Assembly (NCBI RefSeq): GCF_900182815.1
Contig: NZ_FXUA01000001.1
Location: 1,008,609 to 1,072,608, forward strand
DNA: 64,000 bases
From: Algoriphagus winogradskyi
GTDB taxonomy: Bacteria; Bacteroidota; Bacteroidia; Cytophagales; Cyclobacteriaceae
Reading direction: 5' to 3'
A program made the position numbers and the translations under genes. Positions 34,814 through 44,003 of the stretch are shown in pieces. The notes beneath the pieces were generated by a model, which was not told the origin of the DNA, searched no databases, and saw only the letters and a list, made by a program, of their open reading frames with translations. Numbering within the stretch: position 1 is the stretch's first letter; each line of letters opens with the position of its first letter.

Positions 34814-37800
34814 ATGAAGAAGACTTTTACAGTTATTGCTTTGTTGATGCTGCTCCTGCCGACATGCCTTTTGGCGCAGGTTCAGATCAAAGGAAAAGTA
34901 TCAGACGCCACAGGAGAGGGACTTCCAGGGGTAACCATATTGGTGAAGGGCACCAATAAAGGGACGATTGCCGATTTTGATGGTAATTACACAATCATGG
35001 CAGACGAGAGCGCTATTTTAGTGTTTAGTTTTATTGGATTTGAAGCTCAAGAAGAGCCTATCAATGGAAGAAGTATTATCAATATCACTCTAACGGAAGA
35101 CAGCAAGTCTCTGGATGAAGTAGTAGTAACTGCGATAGGTATCAAGCAGCAGAAGAAAAAACTAGGTTATGCTACGCAGGAAGTTCCAATGGAAGTAGTA
35201 GCAGAAGCTTCTACTTTGAACCTTGGGAATGCCTTATCTGGTCAAATTGCAGGATTGACAGTTACCAATCCCACGGGAATGTTCCAATCCCCTTCATTTA
35301 GTCTAAGAGGGAAAAGTCCATTGATTGTATTAGATGGCATTCCTCTAGAAAGTGACTTATTTGACATCTCTCCAGAAGACATTGAAAGCATTAATGTGCT
35401 TAAAGGGGGGTCCGCCTCTGCCCTTTATGGCTCTAGAGGAAAAAATGGTGCAATTCTGATCACAAGAAAAAATGCGTCTAAAGAAGGGCTGACTGTAACT
35501 GCCTCTACGAACAATATGATTATTGCTGGTTTCACGGTCTTTCCAGAAACTCAGACAGAATATGGAAATGGATCAAATGGAAAATATGAATTCTGGGATG
35601 GTGCAGATGGTGGTATCTCAGATGGTGACATGATCTGGGGTCCAAAGTTTGAACCTGGAGTAATGGTTCCTCAATGGAATAGCCCTATCCGTGATAAGCA
35701 GACAGGTGAAGAAATCGAATGGTACGGAAGCGTCACTGGTACCGTATATGATGACAAATCTCGCTATGAACGTGTACCTACAGAGTGGAAGCGTCATGAT
35801 AATTTGAAAGATTTCATGAGAACTGGTGTAGTTACCAAAAATGACATTTCTGTTGCTTACCAAGGTGAAAAAGCTCAATTGAGATTTTCAGCAAATTATG
35901 CATTTCAGCAAGGTCAGGTTCCAAATACTTCTGTAAACACAGGGGGTTTTAACTTTAACTCTACTTTTAAGCTCAGTGAAAAATTGCAATTGGATGCGAC
36001 ATTGGGTTACAATAAAGTTTACTCCCCAAACTATCCACGATACGGATATGGTCCTAAAAACCACATGTACACGATCCTGATATGGATGGGTGATGATGTA
36101 AATGGCCAGGACTTGAGAGACCACATGTACGTACCTGGACTGGAAGGCTATAGACAAGCTAACTTTAATTATGCTTGGTATAACAATGTCTATTTTGCAG
36201 CCAACGAACTGAATCAGGTTCACAACAGGAATGTAATGGACGGCAAGCTGAAACTGAAATATCAGATCATGCCTGATTTGTACATACAAGGTAGAATCTC
36301 TGCGAGACAGAGATCTCTTTTTGAAGATATGCAGAGTCCGAAGTCCTATATGAATTATGGAGACTCCAGAAACGGCGATTACAAATTCTGGAATGATGAC
36401 CAGTTAAACCTTGACACGGATTTCCTTGCCGCCTACAATAAGAATTTCAACGAAACCTTTGGATTAACAGTCAACGCGGGTGCTTCAAGTTTCTACAGAA
36501 GCTACAAACAAGCTTATTCTTCTTCAGATGGATTGATCGTTCCTTATGTTTATAGCTTAAATAACACCCAGGGTCCAGTTCAAGCTTCCAATTATTTGGA
36601 AGAAAAAGAAATTCGAAGTGTATATGGCTCAATAGGCTTAGACGTATGGCAATCGCTTTTCTTCAACTTTACAGCAAGAAATGACTGGTCGTCGACCTTG
36701 CCAAAGGTTAACAATTCGTACTTCTACCCATCTGCCTCTATAAGTGCAATTGTATCTGAATTTGTTACCCTGCCAAAAGCAATCGACTTCATCAAGTTGT
36801 ATGGATCCTGGTCTGAGGTTTCGAGTGATTTGAGTCCTTACAGTATTTACTCTGCTTACAATAAAGGAGTGACTTACGGTTCTATTCCTTCAGTAAACTA
36901 TTCCTCGAGCCTTGTAAACCCTGAGATCATGCCTCAGAAATCAACAACTTTCGAAGCTGGTTTATCTACTTCATTTGCTCAGAAAAGATTAGGTGTAGAA
37001 GGAACCTACTATAGAATTTTGGATGAAAATCAGATCATAGATCTAAGCATATCTGAAGCATCTGGCTACTCTTCACGCAAGGTGAACGGAAACGAATACA
37101 CCACCAACGGTTTTGAATTAATGTTGAATTATGCAGCAATTCAGAAAGAAAAATTCTCTTGGAACATTGGTGCCAACTGGACCAAGTTTGAGCGAAAAAT
37201 CACAGGCATCTATGGCGACGAGGAGAAATTCGGCAACCTAAGCGTAGGTGATAGAGCGGATAGCTATTATGCTACTGTTTGGCAAAAAAGTGCTGATGGT
37301 CAAGTAATCCTAGACGCCAACACTGGAATGCCTTCCAGAGATCCTTTCCCAACTAAAATTGGCCACCTAGACCCATCCTGGAGATTTGGTATCCAAAACC
37401 AATTTAACATCAACAAATTCAGAATTGCAATGGATGTGGATGGTGCCTGGGGAGGACTACTGAGATCAGTGACTATAGAGAAAATGTGGTGGGGAGGTAA
37501 GCACCCGAACTCTACAGAATATAGAGATGCAGAATATGCTGCCGGGCAACCAGTCTATGTACCAGAAGGTGTAGTAGTCACTGGGGGTGAATTGGTACGA
37601 GATGTAAATGGAAATGTAATTTCTGACTCCAGAGAATACGCTCCAAACACAACTGCAGTGAGCTGGCAGACCTGGTCGCAGACCTATCCATATAGAGCAC
37701 AAGTCACTGAAGACGAAAGCAAAACTTTTGCGAATGTGTATGACCGTTCCTACCTCAAGTTGAGAAGACTCTCTGTAACCTATGACTTGATGAACCTCAT

Positions 37801-37960
37801 GCAGTCCAAAAAAATTAAAAACCTTGATCTGACACTTTATGGATACAATCTATTTGTACTGAAGAAATTGCCTTATCTAGACCCGGACTATGGCAATGAT
37901 AACAATCTACAGGATCCATCTTCTCGCTATGTAGGCATGACCTTGAAGGCCGTATTTTAA
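34814..37960 (+). CDS. SusC/RagA-type TonB-dependent outer-membrane transporter
   Basis: A 1048-residue outer-membrane protein. The signal peptide runs to about residue 21, followed by a carboxypeptidase-regulatory-like beta-sandwich (about 23-95; GKVSDATGEGLPGVTILVKG), a TonB-box region DEVVVTAIG at 101-109, a plug domain (about 120-225; LSGQIAGL, PLIVLDGIPL, LKGGSASALYGSRG) and a long beta barrel ending in Phe. With the SusD-like lipoprotein it forms an outer-membrane importer. No glycoside hydrolase, sulfatase or lyase is next to it, so the cargo (glycan, peptide or other) cannot be read from context. Confidence 0.96.
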   Translation: MKKTFTVIALLMLLLPTCLLAQVQIKGKVSDATGEGLPGVTILVKGTNKGTIADFDGNYTIMADESAILVFSFIGFEAQEEPINGRSIINITLTEDSKSLDEVVVTAIGIKQQKKKLGYATQEVPMEVVAEASTLNLGNALSGQIAGLTVTNPTGMFQSPSFSLRGKSPLIVLDGIPLESDLFDISPEDIESINVLKGGSASALYGSRGKNGAILITRKNASKEGLTVTASTNNMIIAGFTVFPETQTEYGNGSNGKYEFWDGADGGISDGDMIWGPKFEPGVMVPQWNSPIRDKQTGEEIEWYGSVTGTVYDDKSRYERVPTEWKRHDNLKDFMRTGVVTKNDISVAYQGEKAQLRFSANYAFQQGQVPNTSVNTGGFNFNSTFKLSEKLQLDATLGYNKVYSPNYPRYGYGPKNHMYTILIWMGDDVNGQDLRDHMYVPGLEGYRQANFNYAWYNNVYFAANELNQVHNRNVMDGKLKLKYQIMPDLYIQGRISARQRSLFEDMQSPKSYMNYGDSRNGDYKFWNDDQLNLDTDFLAAYNKNFNETFGLTVNAGASSFYRSYKQAYSSSDGLIVPYVYSLNNTQGPVQASNYLEEKEIRSVYGSIGLDVWQSLFFNFTARNDWSSTLPKVNNSYFYPSASISAIVSEFVTLPKAIDFIKLYGSWSEVSSDLSPYSIYSAYNKGVTYGSIPSVNYSSSLVNPEIMPQKSTTFEAGLSTSFAQKRLGVEGTYYRILDENQIIDLSISEASGYSSRKVNGNEYTTNGFELMLNYAAIQKEKFSWNIGANWTKFERKITGIYGDEEKFGNLSVGDRADSYYATVWQKSADGQVILDANTGMPSRDPFPTKIGHLDPSWRFGIQNQFNINKFRIAMDVDGAWGGLLRSVTIEKMWWGGKHPNSTEYRDAEYAAGQPVYVPEGVVVTGGELVRDVNGNVISDSREYAPNTTAVSWQTWSQTYPYRAQVTEDESKTFANVYDRSYLKLRRLSVTYDLMNLMQSKKIKNLDLTLYGYNLFVLKKLPYLDPDYGNDNNLQDPSSRYVGMTLKAVF

Positions 37961-37990
37961 TTGATTTCAGTCAGAAAAAACTTGAATAAA

Positions 37991-39466
37991 ATGAAAAACA
38001 TATTAGTTATCCTATTTCTTTCTATGGTATTCATTTCCTGCTCCGATTTGGAGGAAATGAACATCAACCCTAACCTACCTACTGAAACTCACCCTCAGCT
38101 CCTACTCACAAATGTAGAATGGGATGTCTTCAGAGCTTATGGAGGCACTTCTCCACTTTATGCGCAGAAAATGCTCGTTCAGACCGATGGAGAAAACTCC
38201 AATCAATTTTACAAATGGGACAGAGGCAGCTTCGGACCGTATTCTGTATTGAGAAATGTAACCAAAATGATCGAAGAGGCTGAGCGAATTAATGATCCTT
38301 CCTACATCGCTTTGGGCAAGTTCTTTAGAAGCTACTACTTCTTCAATTTAACTTTGAATTTTGGTGATGTGCCTTATTCTTCTGCCTTGAAAGGTGAAAC
38401 CAATGAAGAATATGCTCCTATATATGACGATCAGGAAACTGTATTCAAAGGAATTTTGATGGAATTGAAAGAGGCTGAAGAGATACTTTCGGAGCAAAAC
38501 ACAATTATTGCTGGTGATATTATCTATGGTGGAAATGTGCTTTCTTGGAGAAAATTGATTAATGCCTTCCGACTTAAAGTTTTGATGACTCTTTCTCCGA
38601 AGGTAGAGTCAGGAGAAATCGACCCATCTGAATTCAATTCTATTTTCACGAAAAATCCATTAATGGAAAGTGAGTCTGAAAGTGGTCAATTGGTTTTCTT
38701 AGATCAGCAAAACAACCGTTACCCTGACTTCAATAGTAGTGGATTCAGTTCTGGGATGTACATTGATTCTACATTTATCCAGAGACTACAGGTTAGAAAG
38801 GACCCTCGTCTATTTATCTACTGTACTCAGACGAAATCTGCCAAAGAAGCGGGTAAGGCAATAGATGACTTCTCTGCATACGAAGGTGGTGATCCTGCTG
38901 CTCCTTATGGCGAAGTAAATGAAAAAGCAACTCAAGGAAATGTGTCTAAAGTGAATGATAGGTACCACAGAGACCCTGTGAACGAACCTTACAAGCTTAT
39001 GGGCTATTCTGAGCAGCAACTGATTCTAGCTGAAGCTGCTGTTCGAGGCTGGATCAATGCAGACGCCAAAATGCTTTATGAATCTGGAGTAAAAGGCTCT
39101 TTCAAATTCTATGAAATGTATTCTGAAGAATACAGCAGCTATGTAGATGCTGATGCAGCGTTGAGCTACCTGAACGAACCATTGAATGACTTTTCCAATG
39201 CCACCCAGAAGGAAGAAAAAATCGAGATGATTGTGATGCAAAAATACCTACAGTCTTTCTTCCAGATGCAATGGACATCTTTCTACGACCATCATCGCAC
39301 AGGTTTCCCTTCTTTCAGAAGACCTGCAGGAGTAGAGATTCCATACAGATGGATCTATCCCCAGTCAGAATACAATTTCAATGCTGACAATGTTACTTCC
39401 GCGATTACAAAACAATTTGGAGCAGGCAATGACAACATTCACGAAATGACGTGGTGGATTAAATAA
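37991..39466 (+). CDS. SusD/RagB-like outer-membrane lipoprotein (SusD_like-2 type)
   Basis: About 491 residues from the ATG at 37991; an in-frame TTG at the susC stop would add ten. The signal peptide ends in VFISC (lipobox), then DLEEMNINPNLPTETHPQ, a start typical of the SusD-like_2 group. TPR-type helices and the closing FRRPAGVEIPYRWIYPQSEY are typical. It caps the SusC barrel and binds ligand at the cell surface. It follows susC by 30 bases and ends at a hairpin terminator. Confidence 0.94.
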   Translation: MKNILVILFLSMVFISCSDLEEMNINPNLPTETHPQLLLTNVEWDVFRAYGGTSPLYAQKMLVQTDGENSNQFYKWDRGSFGPYSVLRNVTKMIEEAERINDPSYIALGKFFRSYYFFNLTLNFGDVPYSSALKGETNEEYAPIYDDQETVFKGILMELKEAEEILSEQNTIIAGDIIYGGNVLSWRKLINAFRLKVLMTLSPKVESGEIDPSEFNSIFTKNPLMESESESGQLVFLDQQNNRYPDFNSSGFSSGMYIDSTFIQRLQVRKDPRLFIYCTQTKSAKEAGKAIDDFSAYEGGDPAAPYGEVNEKATQGNVSKVNDRYHRDPVNEPYKLMGYSEQQLILAEAAVRGWINADAKMLYESGVKGSFKFYEMYSEEYSSYVDADAALSYLNEPLNDFSNATQKEEKIEMIVMQKYLQSFFQMQWTSFYDHHRTGFPSFRRPAGVEIPYRWIYPQSEYNFNADNVTSAITKQFGAGNDNIHEMTWWIK

Positions 39467-39485
39467 CACCCTATTGAAATAAATT

Positions 39486-39525
39486 AAATGGGCTTTTCTC
39501 AATAAGAGACGAAGCCCATTTTTAT
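39486..39525 (+). terminator. Terminator of susCD operon
   Basis: AAATGGGCTT pairs with AAGCCCATTT around a 16-base loop, followed by a T-rich tail. Confidence 0.78.
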
Positions 39526-39586
39526 TTATAGCGTATGCAAAATCATGATAATCATATCTTAGGATATCATTGATTTGAGAAGCATC

Positions 39587-39616
39587 AAAAAGCCCAGACT
39601 TTCATCTGGGCTTTTC
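39587..39616 (-). terminator. Terminator of M1 metallopeptidase gene
   Basis: AAAAGCCCAGA pairs with TCTGGGCTTTT around a 6-base loop; on the minus strand TTTT follows directly. It lies 4 bases past the stop codon. Confidence 0.85.
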
Positions 39617-39620
39617 TACT

Positions 39621-41579
39621 TTAATTTTCGTATAGATGCTGTGGCCAGCTATCGTTACCAAGATTTACATCTGGAAGAAGCTTATCCGGATCAATAACTA
39701 CGCTTTTCACTTTCTTGTCAGTTTTCAACAAGTAATTCCAAGTATCACCTCTTTGCCAAATCTCTACAGGAAGCATTTTTCGCTCTGTTGTACCATCCTC
39801 AAAAGTAACTTCCAGCAATACTGGCATTGGCATATCTCCTTTGTTTGCTAAAACAACCACATAGTTGCCAGCATAAGGAACTACTGCACTTACACCTAAA
39901 TCAATATTACCTGTTCCGTAGAACCATCCTTGCCAAAACCATGAAAGGTTTTCACCAGCTACATTTTCAATATGATTGAAGAAATCTGTTGGTTGCGGAT
40001 GCTTGTAAGCCCAAGTTTTGATGTAGGACTTAAACGCATTGTCAAAACGCTCATGGCCCAGTACATATTCACGAAGCAACAACAATCCCATTGCAGGCTT
40101 ATTGTATGCTAACATTCCCAAATTATTGATATTCACAACATCTGGATAGGTATCGATTCCCTCTCGTGTCTCGCTAGTAAAGAAATTCACATATCTGCGA
40201 GTTTGATTCAGATTAGAAGGATACTCTCCTTCATTGAATGCCAATGTACTGTAATGATTGATAAACGTGTTAAAACCTTCATCCATCCAAGCATAACGAC
40301 GCTCGTTAGTACCTACGATCATAGGGAACCAGTTGTGCCCAAATTCGTGATCAGTCACGCCCCACAACCCTGCTCCTTTGGAATTATAGCTACAGAAGTT
40401 CAGGCCGGGATACTCCATGCCTCCTATGTCTGCTGCCACATTAGTTGCAGTAGCATAAGGAAACTCAAACCACATCTCGGAATAATGCTCGATTGAAGCT
40501 TTACTATATTCCGTTGATCTTGACCAAGCTTCTATCCCATTTGATTCTTTAGGATATGCAGACTGAGCCAAAATTTTCTTCCCGCTAGGAAGATTGATTT
40601 TTGCAGCATCCCAGATAAATGCTTTGGAAGTAGCAAAAGCCACATCGCGGCTATTTTCGATAGCGAAGTGCCAAGTGACCGTTCCTTCTTGCTTAGGTCT
40701 CGTCAATTCAGTATTGCCAAGCTCCTCGGCAGTAATCAACATTACAGTGGTATCACTGTCCTTTGCTTTCGCATAACGATTCTGAAGCTCTTTGCTTAGC
40801 ACTTCTTTTGGATTCAAAAGCTCTCCGGAACCTACCACGATGTGGTCATAAGGCACAGTAACTTTATAATCAAAATCTCCATACTCAAGGTAAAACTCTC
40901 CAGCTCCCAAGTATGGCTCGACATTCCAACCTTCTACATCATCGAATACCGCTACTTTAGGATACCACTGAGCAAAAGCATAAATCCAACCATCTTCTAC
41001 TTCTAATCTTCCCATTCTATCCATTCCTTCAACTGGAACTTTGAAAGAGAAATCCATAGAAACAGTTGCCGTTCCACCTTTTGCTGGGATAGGCTCATTG
41101 AACCAAACCTGCATTCTTGTGTCAGAATCAATGTGCTTGGTAGAAACTGACCCTTTGGAACCAACTTTGGCCTGTAGATTTGTTATTTCATATCCTCCAT
41201 CCACATCTCCATTGTAACGGTTGCCTTGAATCGGGGTAGTCAATGTACCTCGGGAATCCTCGGTGAATCGATTTTGCTCCATCTGCATCCAGATAAAATC
41301 TAAAGACTCAGGGCTGTTATTTGTATAAGTAAGGGTGATGTTTCCGGCCAGCGTATGGGTGGAATCATCCAAGGTTACCGCGATTTGGTAGTCCGCTTTG
41401 TTCTGCCAGTATCCCACATTAGGTTTTCCTGAGGCAGATCGGGTATACGTACCTTTACGGTTGATAAATTCTCCAAATTCCTTTTGGTTATTTTCTTTTA
41501 CTTCTTGAGCAAAAGAATTGCTGAATCCTGCGAGCATAGCTCCTGCAAAAAGCAGCTTAACTATTATTTTCCTGCGCAT
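39621..41579 (-). CDS. M1 family metallopeptidase, exported
   Basis: About 652 residues from Met at 41579 (eight more from an upstream Met). The signal peptide ends near SNSFAQ. It is an M1-like protease with HEFGH at about 409-413 and the third zinc ligand in WMDEGFNTF about 18 residues later; GGMEYPG at about 388 replaces the GAMEN motif. It is shorter than the aminopeptidase at 15445 because the C-terminal helical domain is reduced; a beta-sandwich with FEDGTTERKMLPVEIW closes the protein. It probably acts on peptides in the periplasm. Divergent from the TonB receptor gene by 157 bases. Confidence 0.92.
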   Translation of the reverse strand: MRRKIIVKLLFAGAMLAGFSNSFAQEVKENNQKEFGEFINRKGTYTRSASGKPNVGYWQNKADYQIAVTLDDSTHTLAGNITLTYTNNSPESLDFIWMQMEQNRFTEDSRGTLTTPIQGNRYNGDVDGGYEITNLQAKVGSKGSVSTKHIDSDTRMQVWFNEPIPAKGGTATVSMDFSFKVPVEGMDRMGRLEVEDGWIYAFAQWYPKVAVFDDVEGWNVEPYLGAGEFYLEYGDFDYKVTVPYDHIVVGSGELLNPKEVLSKELQNRYAKAKDSDTTVMLITAEELGNTELTRPKQEGTVTWHFAIENSRDVAFATSKAFIWDAAKINLPSGKKILAQSAYPKESNGIEAWSRSTEYSKASIEHYSEMWFEFPYATATNVAADIGGMEYPGLNFCSYNSKGAGLWGVTDHEFGHNWFPMIVGTNERRYAWMDEGFNTFINHYSTLAFNEGEYPSNLNQTRRYVNFFTSETREGIDTYPDVVNINNLGMLAYNKPAMGLLLLREYVLGHERFDNAFKSYIKTWAYKHPQPTDFFNHIENVAGENLSWFWQGWFYGTGNIDLGVSAVVPYAGNYVVVLANKGDMPMPVLLEVTFEDGTTERKMLPVEIWQRGDTWNYLLKTDKKVKSVVIDPDKLLPDVNLGNDSWPQHLYEN

Positions 41580-41736
41580 ACTATTTATTTGATTTAGTTT
41601 CAAAAGTAAGAATTGCTATTCTAACCTCCCTTATATTTTCCATGAGATTCGCCCTTTAAGGAATTTTTAGAAATATATCCTTATTGGAAAAAGGATATTT
41701 TCAGTCCACTTTTGGGTTACTATTTACGATCAACCC

Positions 41737-43563
41737 ATGCAAAAACTAGTACTACTTGTGTCTTCCTTGGCATTTTGTTTAAGCGTAAATGCCCAAACAG
41801 ACACTACCACCCAAGAATTAGGAGAAGTTTTGATTCAAGAAAACAGGATCCAACTTCCTTTTTCAAAGCAAAGCAGAAACATCTCTCTGGTCAGTAAACG
41901 TCAAATAGAAACTACGCCAGCCCGAAGTTTAGCCGAAGTTTTATCCTTTGTTCCTGGAGTTGATGTCCGTCAAAGAGGTGTCACCGGGGTGCAATCAGAT
42001 ATTAGTATCCGTGGTGGCTCTTTTGAGCAGACGCTGATGCTGCTAAATGGAATCAAACTCAGCGATCCGCAAACAGGCCATCACATGATGAACATACCTG
42101 TCCCGCTGGTGAATATCGATAGAGTTGAAGTACTGAAAGGCCCAGCTTCAAGAGTTTTTGGTCAAAATGCTTATGCTGGAGCGATTAATGTCATTACCGA
42201 ACTGAGCGATAAAAGATACGCAAGAGTACAAGGATATGCTGGCGACTTTGGAATGAAAGGAATCAACTTCGCCGGCTCTCTACCCATAGGGAGCTACAAG
42301 CAAAATCTGGCGATTTCCTACGATGACTCTAATGGACATTGGTACAACTCAGACTACCAAGTCAGTAACATATTCTACGAAGGCGGAGCTAACCTCAACG
42401 AAAAAAATGAGCTAAAAGGGATGATTGCCTACACAGATAGAAGTTTTGGAGCCAATGGTTTTTACTCCAGTTCTTTTCCTGACCAGTGGGAAAGTGTGCA
42501 AACTACCTTAGCCTCCTTGAGTCACACTCTTACGTTGAACAACTTTTACTTGAACACCCGAGGCTACTTTCGAAAAAATCAAGATGAGTATGTGCTCAAA
42601 AGAAATGAGCCTTCTTTTTACCAAAACTTTCACACCACCGATGTCTACGCGTTGGAGGCAAATGGGAATTTTGAGACAAAACTTGGCACAACTGGCTTTG
42701 GAGTAGAAACTAGAAAAGAAACGATCGAAAGCACTAACCTTGGAAATCGTGATCGAGTTTTAACAGGAATCTTCTTGGAGCAGATGGTTACCTTCGGTTC
42801 GAAAGTAGATTTGAGAGCTGGAGTTTATTCAAATTATTATTCAGAATATGGCTGGAAGCATTTCCCAGGTGCTGAACTTGGCTTTCAAGCGGCAACCGAC
42901 TTTAGATTATACTCAGGATACGGAATCAGCTATCGTATCCCCACCTACAACGATCTCTATTATGTGGGCCCTACGAATATCGGGAATGATCAACTGGTAC
43001 CTGAGCAGGCTCAAAACTTTGAGATTGGAGCAAAATGGTCGAAATCCGGAATTTTTGCAGAACTGGTTTACTTTAACAGAAGTACTGACAACCTAATCGA
43101 ATGGACTCGACCTGATGCAGACACACCATGGCAACCACAGAATTTCAGTCAAGTTAAATTCAATGGAATTGAAGCTTCATTAAATTATAGAATTAGCCCT
43201 AATGGCAAAACTTTACACATCAAAGAATTTAACCTATCCTATAACTACCTCGACGCAGATTTAATCAATCAGCCTGGAATCGAGACTAGATACGCATTGA
43301 CAGCTTTGAAAAATCAGCTGATTGGCGGAATCCTCATTGGGATTGGCCAAAAGCTGGAGTGGAATACAAAGATGAGAAATGTAGAACGAATGAATCAGGA
43401 CCCCTATTTCCTTCTGGATATGAGAGCAGATTATAATAGAACAGGAAAAATCGGATTCTTTGTAGAAGCATCCAATATCACTGACACTGATTACGTGGAA
43501 GCTGGAACTGTGCAAATGCCAGGGAGATGGTTTAGGGCTGGATTCATGTTGAATTTAGAATAA
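41737..43563 (+). CDS. TonB-dependent receptor (BtuB-like size)
   Basis: A 608-residue outer-membrane receptor. The signal peptide ends near SVNAQ. A short TonB-box-like LGEVLIQEN precedes the plug domain (about 50-155; LAEVLSFVPGVDVRQRG, QSDISIRGGSFEQ, VEVLKGPASRVFGQNAYAGAINV), followed by a beta barrel of about 22 strands. It has no carboxypeptidase-regulatory domain and no SusD partner, so it resembles metal, siderophore or cobalamin receptors rather than SusC. No cobalamin riboswitch is visible upstream. Substrate unknown. Confidence 0.93.
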   Translation: MQKLVLLVSSLAFCLSVNAQTDTTTQELGEVLIQENRIQLPFSKQSRNISLVSKRQIETTPARSLAEVLSFVPGVDVRQRGVTGVQSDISIRGGSFEQTLMLLNGIKLSDPQTGHHMMNIPVPLVNIDRVEVLKGPASRVFGQNAYAGAINVITELSDKRYARVQGYAGDFGMKGINFAGSLPIGSYKQNLAISYDDSNGHWYNSDYQVSNIFYEGGANLNEKNELKGMIAYTDRSFGANGFYSSSFPDQWESVQTTLASLSHTLTLNNFYLNTRGYFRKNQDEYVLKRNEPSFYQNFHTTDVYALEANGNFETKLGTTGFGVETRKETIESTNLGNRDRVLTGIFLEQMVTFGSKVDLRAGVYSNYYSEYGWKHFPGAELGFQAATDFRLYSGYGISYRIPTYNDLYYVGPTNIGNDQLVPEQAQNFEIGAKWSKSGIFAELVYFNRSTDNLIEWTRPDADTPWQPQNFSQVKFNGIEASLNYRISPNGKTLHIKEFNLSYNYLDADLINQPGIETRYALTALKNQLIGGILIGIGQKLEWNTKMRNVERMNQDPYFLLDMRADYNRTGKIGFFVEASNITDTDYVEAGTVQMPGRWFRAGFMLNLE

Positions 43564-43590
43564 TCAACAAGTACAATTCGAACCAAGGCT

Positions 43591-43624
43591 AGGCTGTTTC
43601 ATATTTGAGACAGCCTTTTTTTTT
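43591..43624 (+). terminator. Terminator of TonB receptor gene
   Basis: AGGCTGTTTC pairs with GAGACAGCCT (one mismatch or G-T) around a 6-base loop, followed by nine T. Confidence 0.85.
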
Positions 43625-43627
43625 AAC

Positions 43628-43659
43628 AAAAAAAAATCCCGAATAAATTATCCGGGATT
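43628..43659 (-). terminator. Terminator of tRNA-Val pair
   Basis: AATCCCG pairs with CGGGATT; on the minus strand a long T run follows, just past the 3' end of the tRNA-Val at 43665. Confidence 0.82.
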
Positions 43660-43664
43660 GAATG

Positions 43665-43739
43665 TGGGAGTTGAGGGATTCGAACCCCCGACCCTCTGCT
43701 TGTAAGGCAGATGCTCTGAACCAACTGAGCTAAACTCCC
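43665..43739 (-). tRNA. tRNA-Val (UAC)
   Basis: On the minus strand the acceptor GGGAGTT pairs with the 3' AACTCCC. The anticodon stem-loop TCTGC-CTTACAA-GCAGA has anticodon TAC, and the T-loop GGTTCGAATCC is present. No encoded CCA. Identical to the second copy. Confidence 0.96.
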
Positions 43740-43782
43740 AGGAAATAACTTTTACACACTTTCGAGTAATTATACTTAGATG

Positions 43783-43857
43783 TGGGAGTTGAGGGATTCG
43801 AACCCCCGACCCTCTGCTTGTAAGGCAGATGCTCTGAACCAACTGAGCTAAACTCCC
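43783..43857 (-). tRNA. tRNA-Val (UAC), second copy
   Basis: All 75 bases are identical to the copy at 43665-43739. The two genes are 43 bases apart and presumably co-transcribed leftward; the shared terminator lies beyond 43665. Confidence 0.96.
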
Positions 43858-44003
43858 ATCTTTGTGTCCCTTTCCGTTCGTAAGGGAATGCAAAGGTAAT
43901 TTCTATTTTCTCATAAGCAAATACATTTTGAAACAACATCCCTAAACTATTGAAAATGAGAAAGAATATTTACAAAATATTTTCAGAATCAAGAATAATA
44001 GTT

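Noticed and set aside
41580..41736. Possible cobalamin riboswitch before the BtuB-like receptor
   Set aside because: The 157-base gap is too short and lacks a recognisable B12-box; no structured leader seen.
43648..43939. Minus-strand ORFs of 69-81 residues across the tRNA-Val pair
   Set aside because: They read through two tRNA genes; the repeated peptide segment is just the duplicated tRNA sequence.
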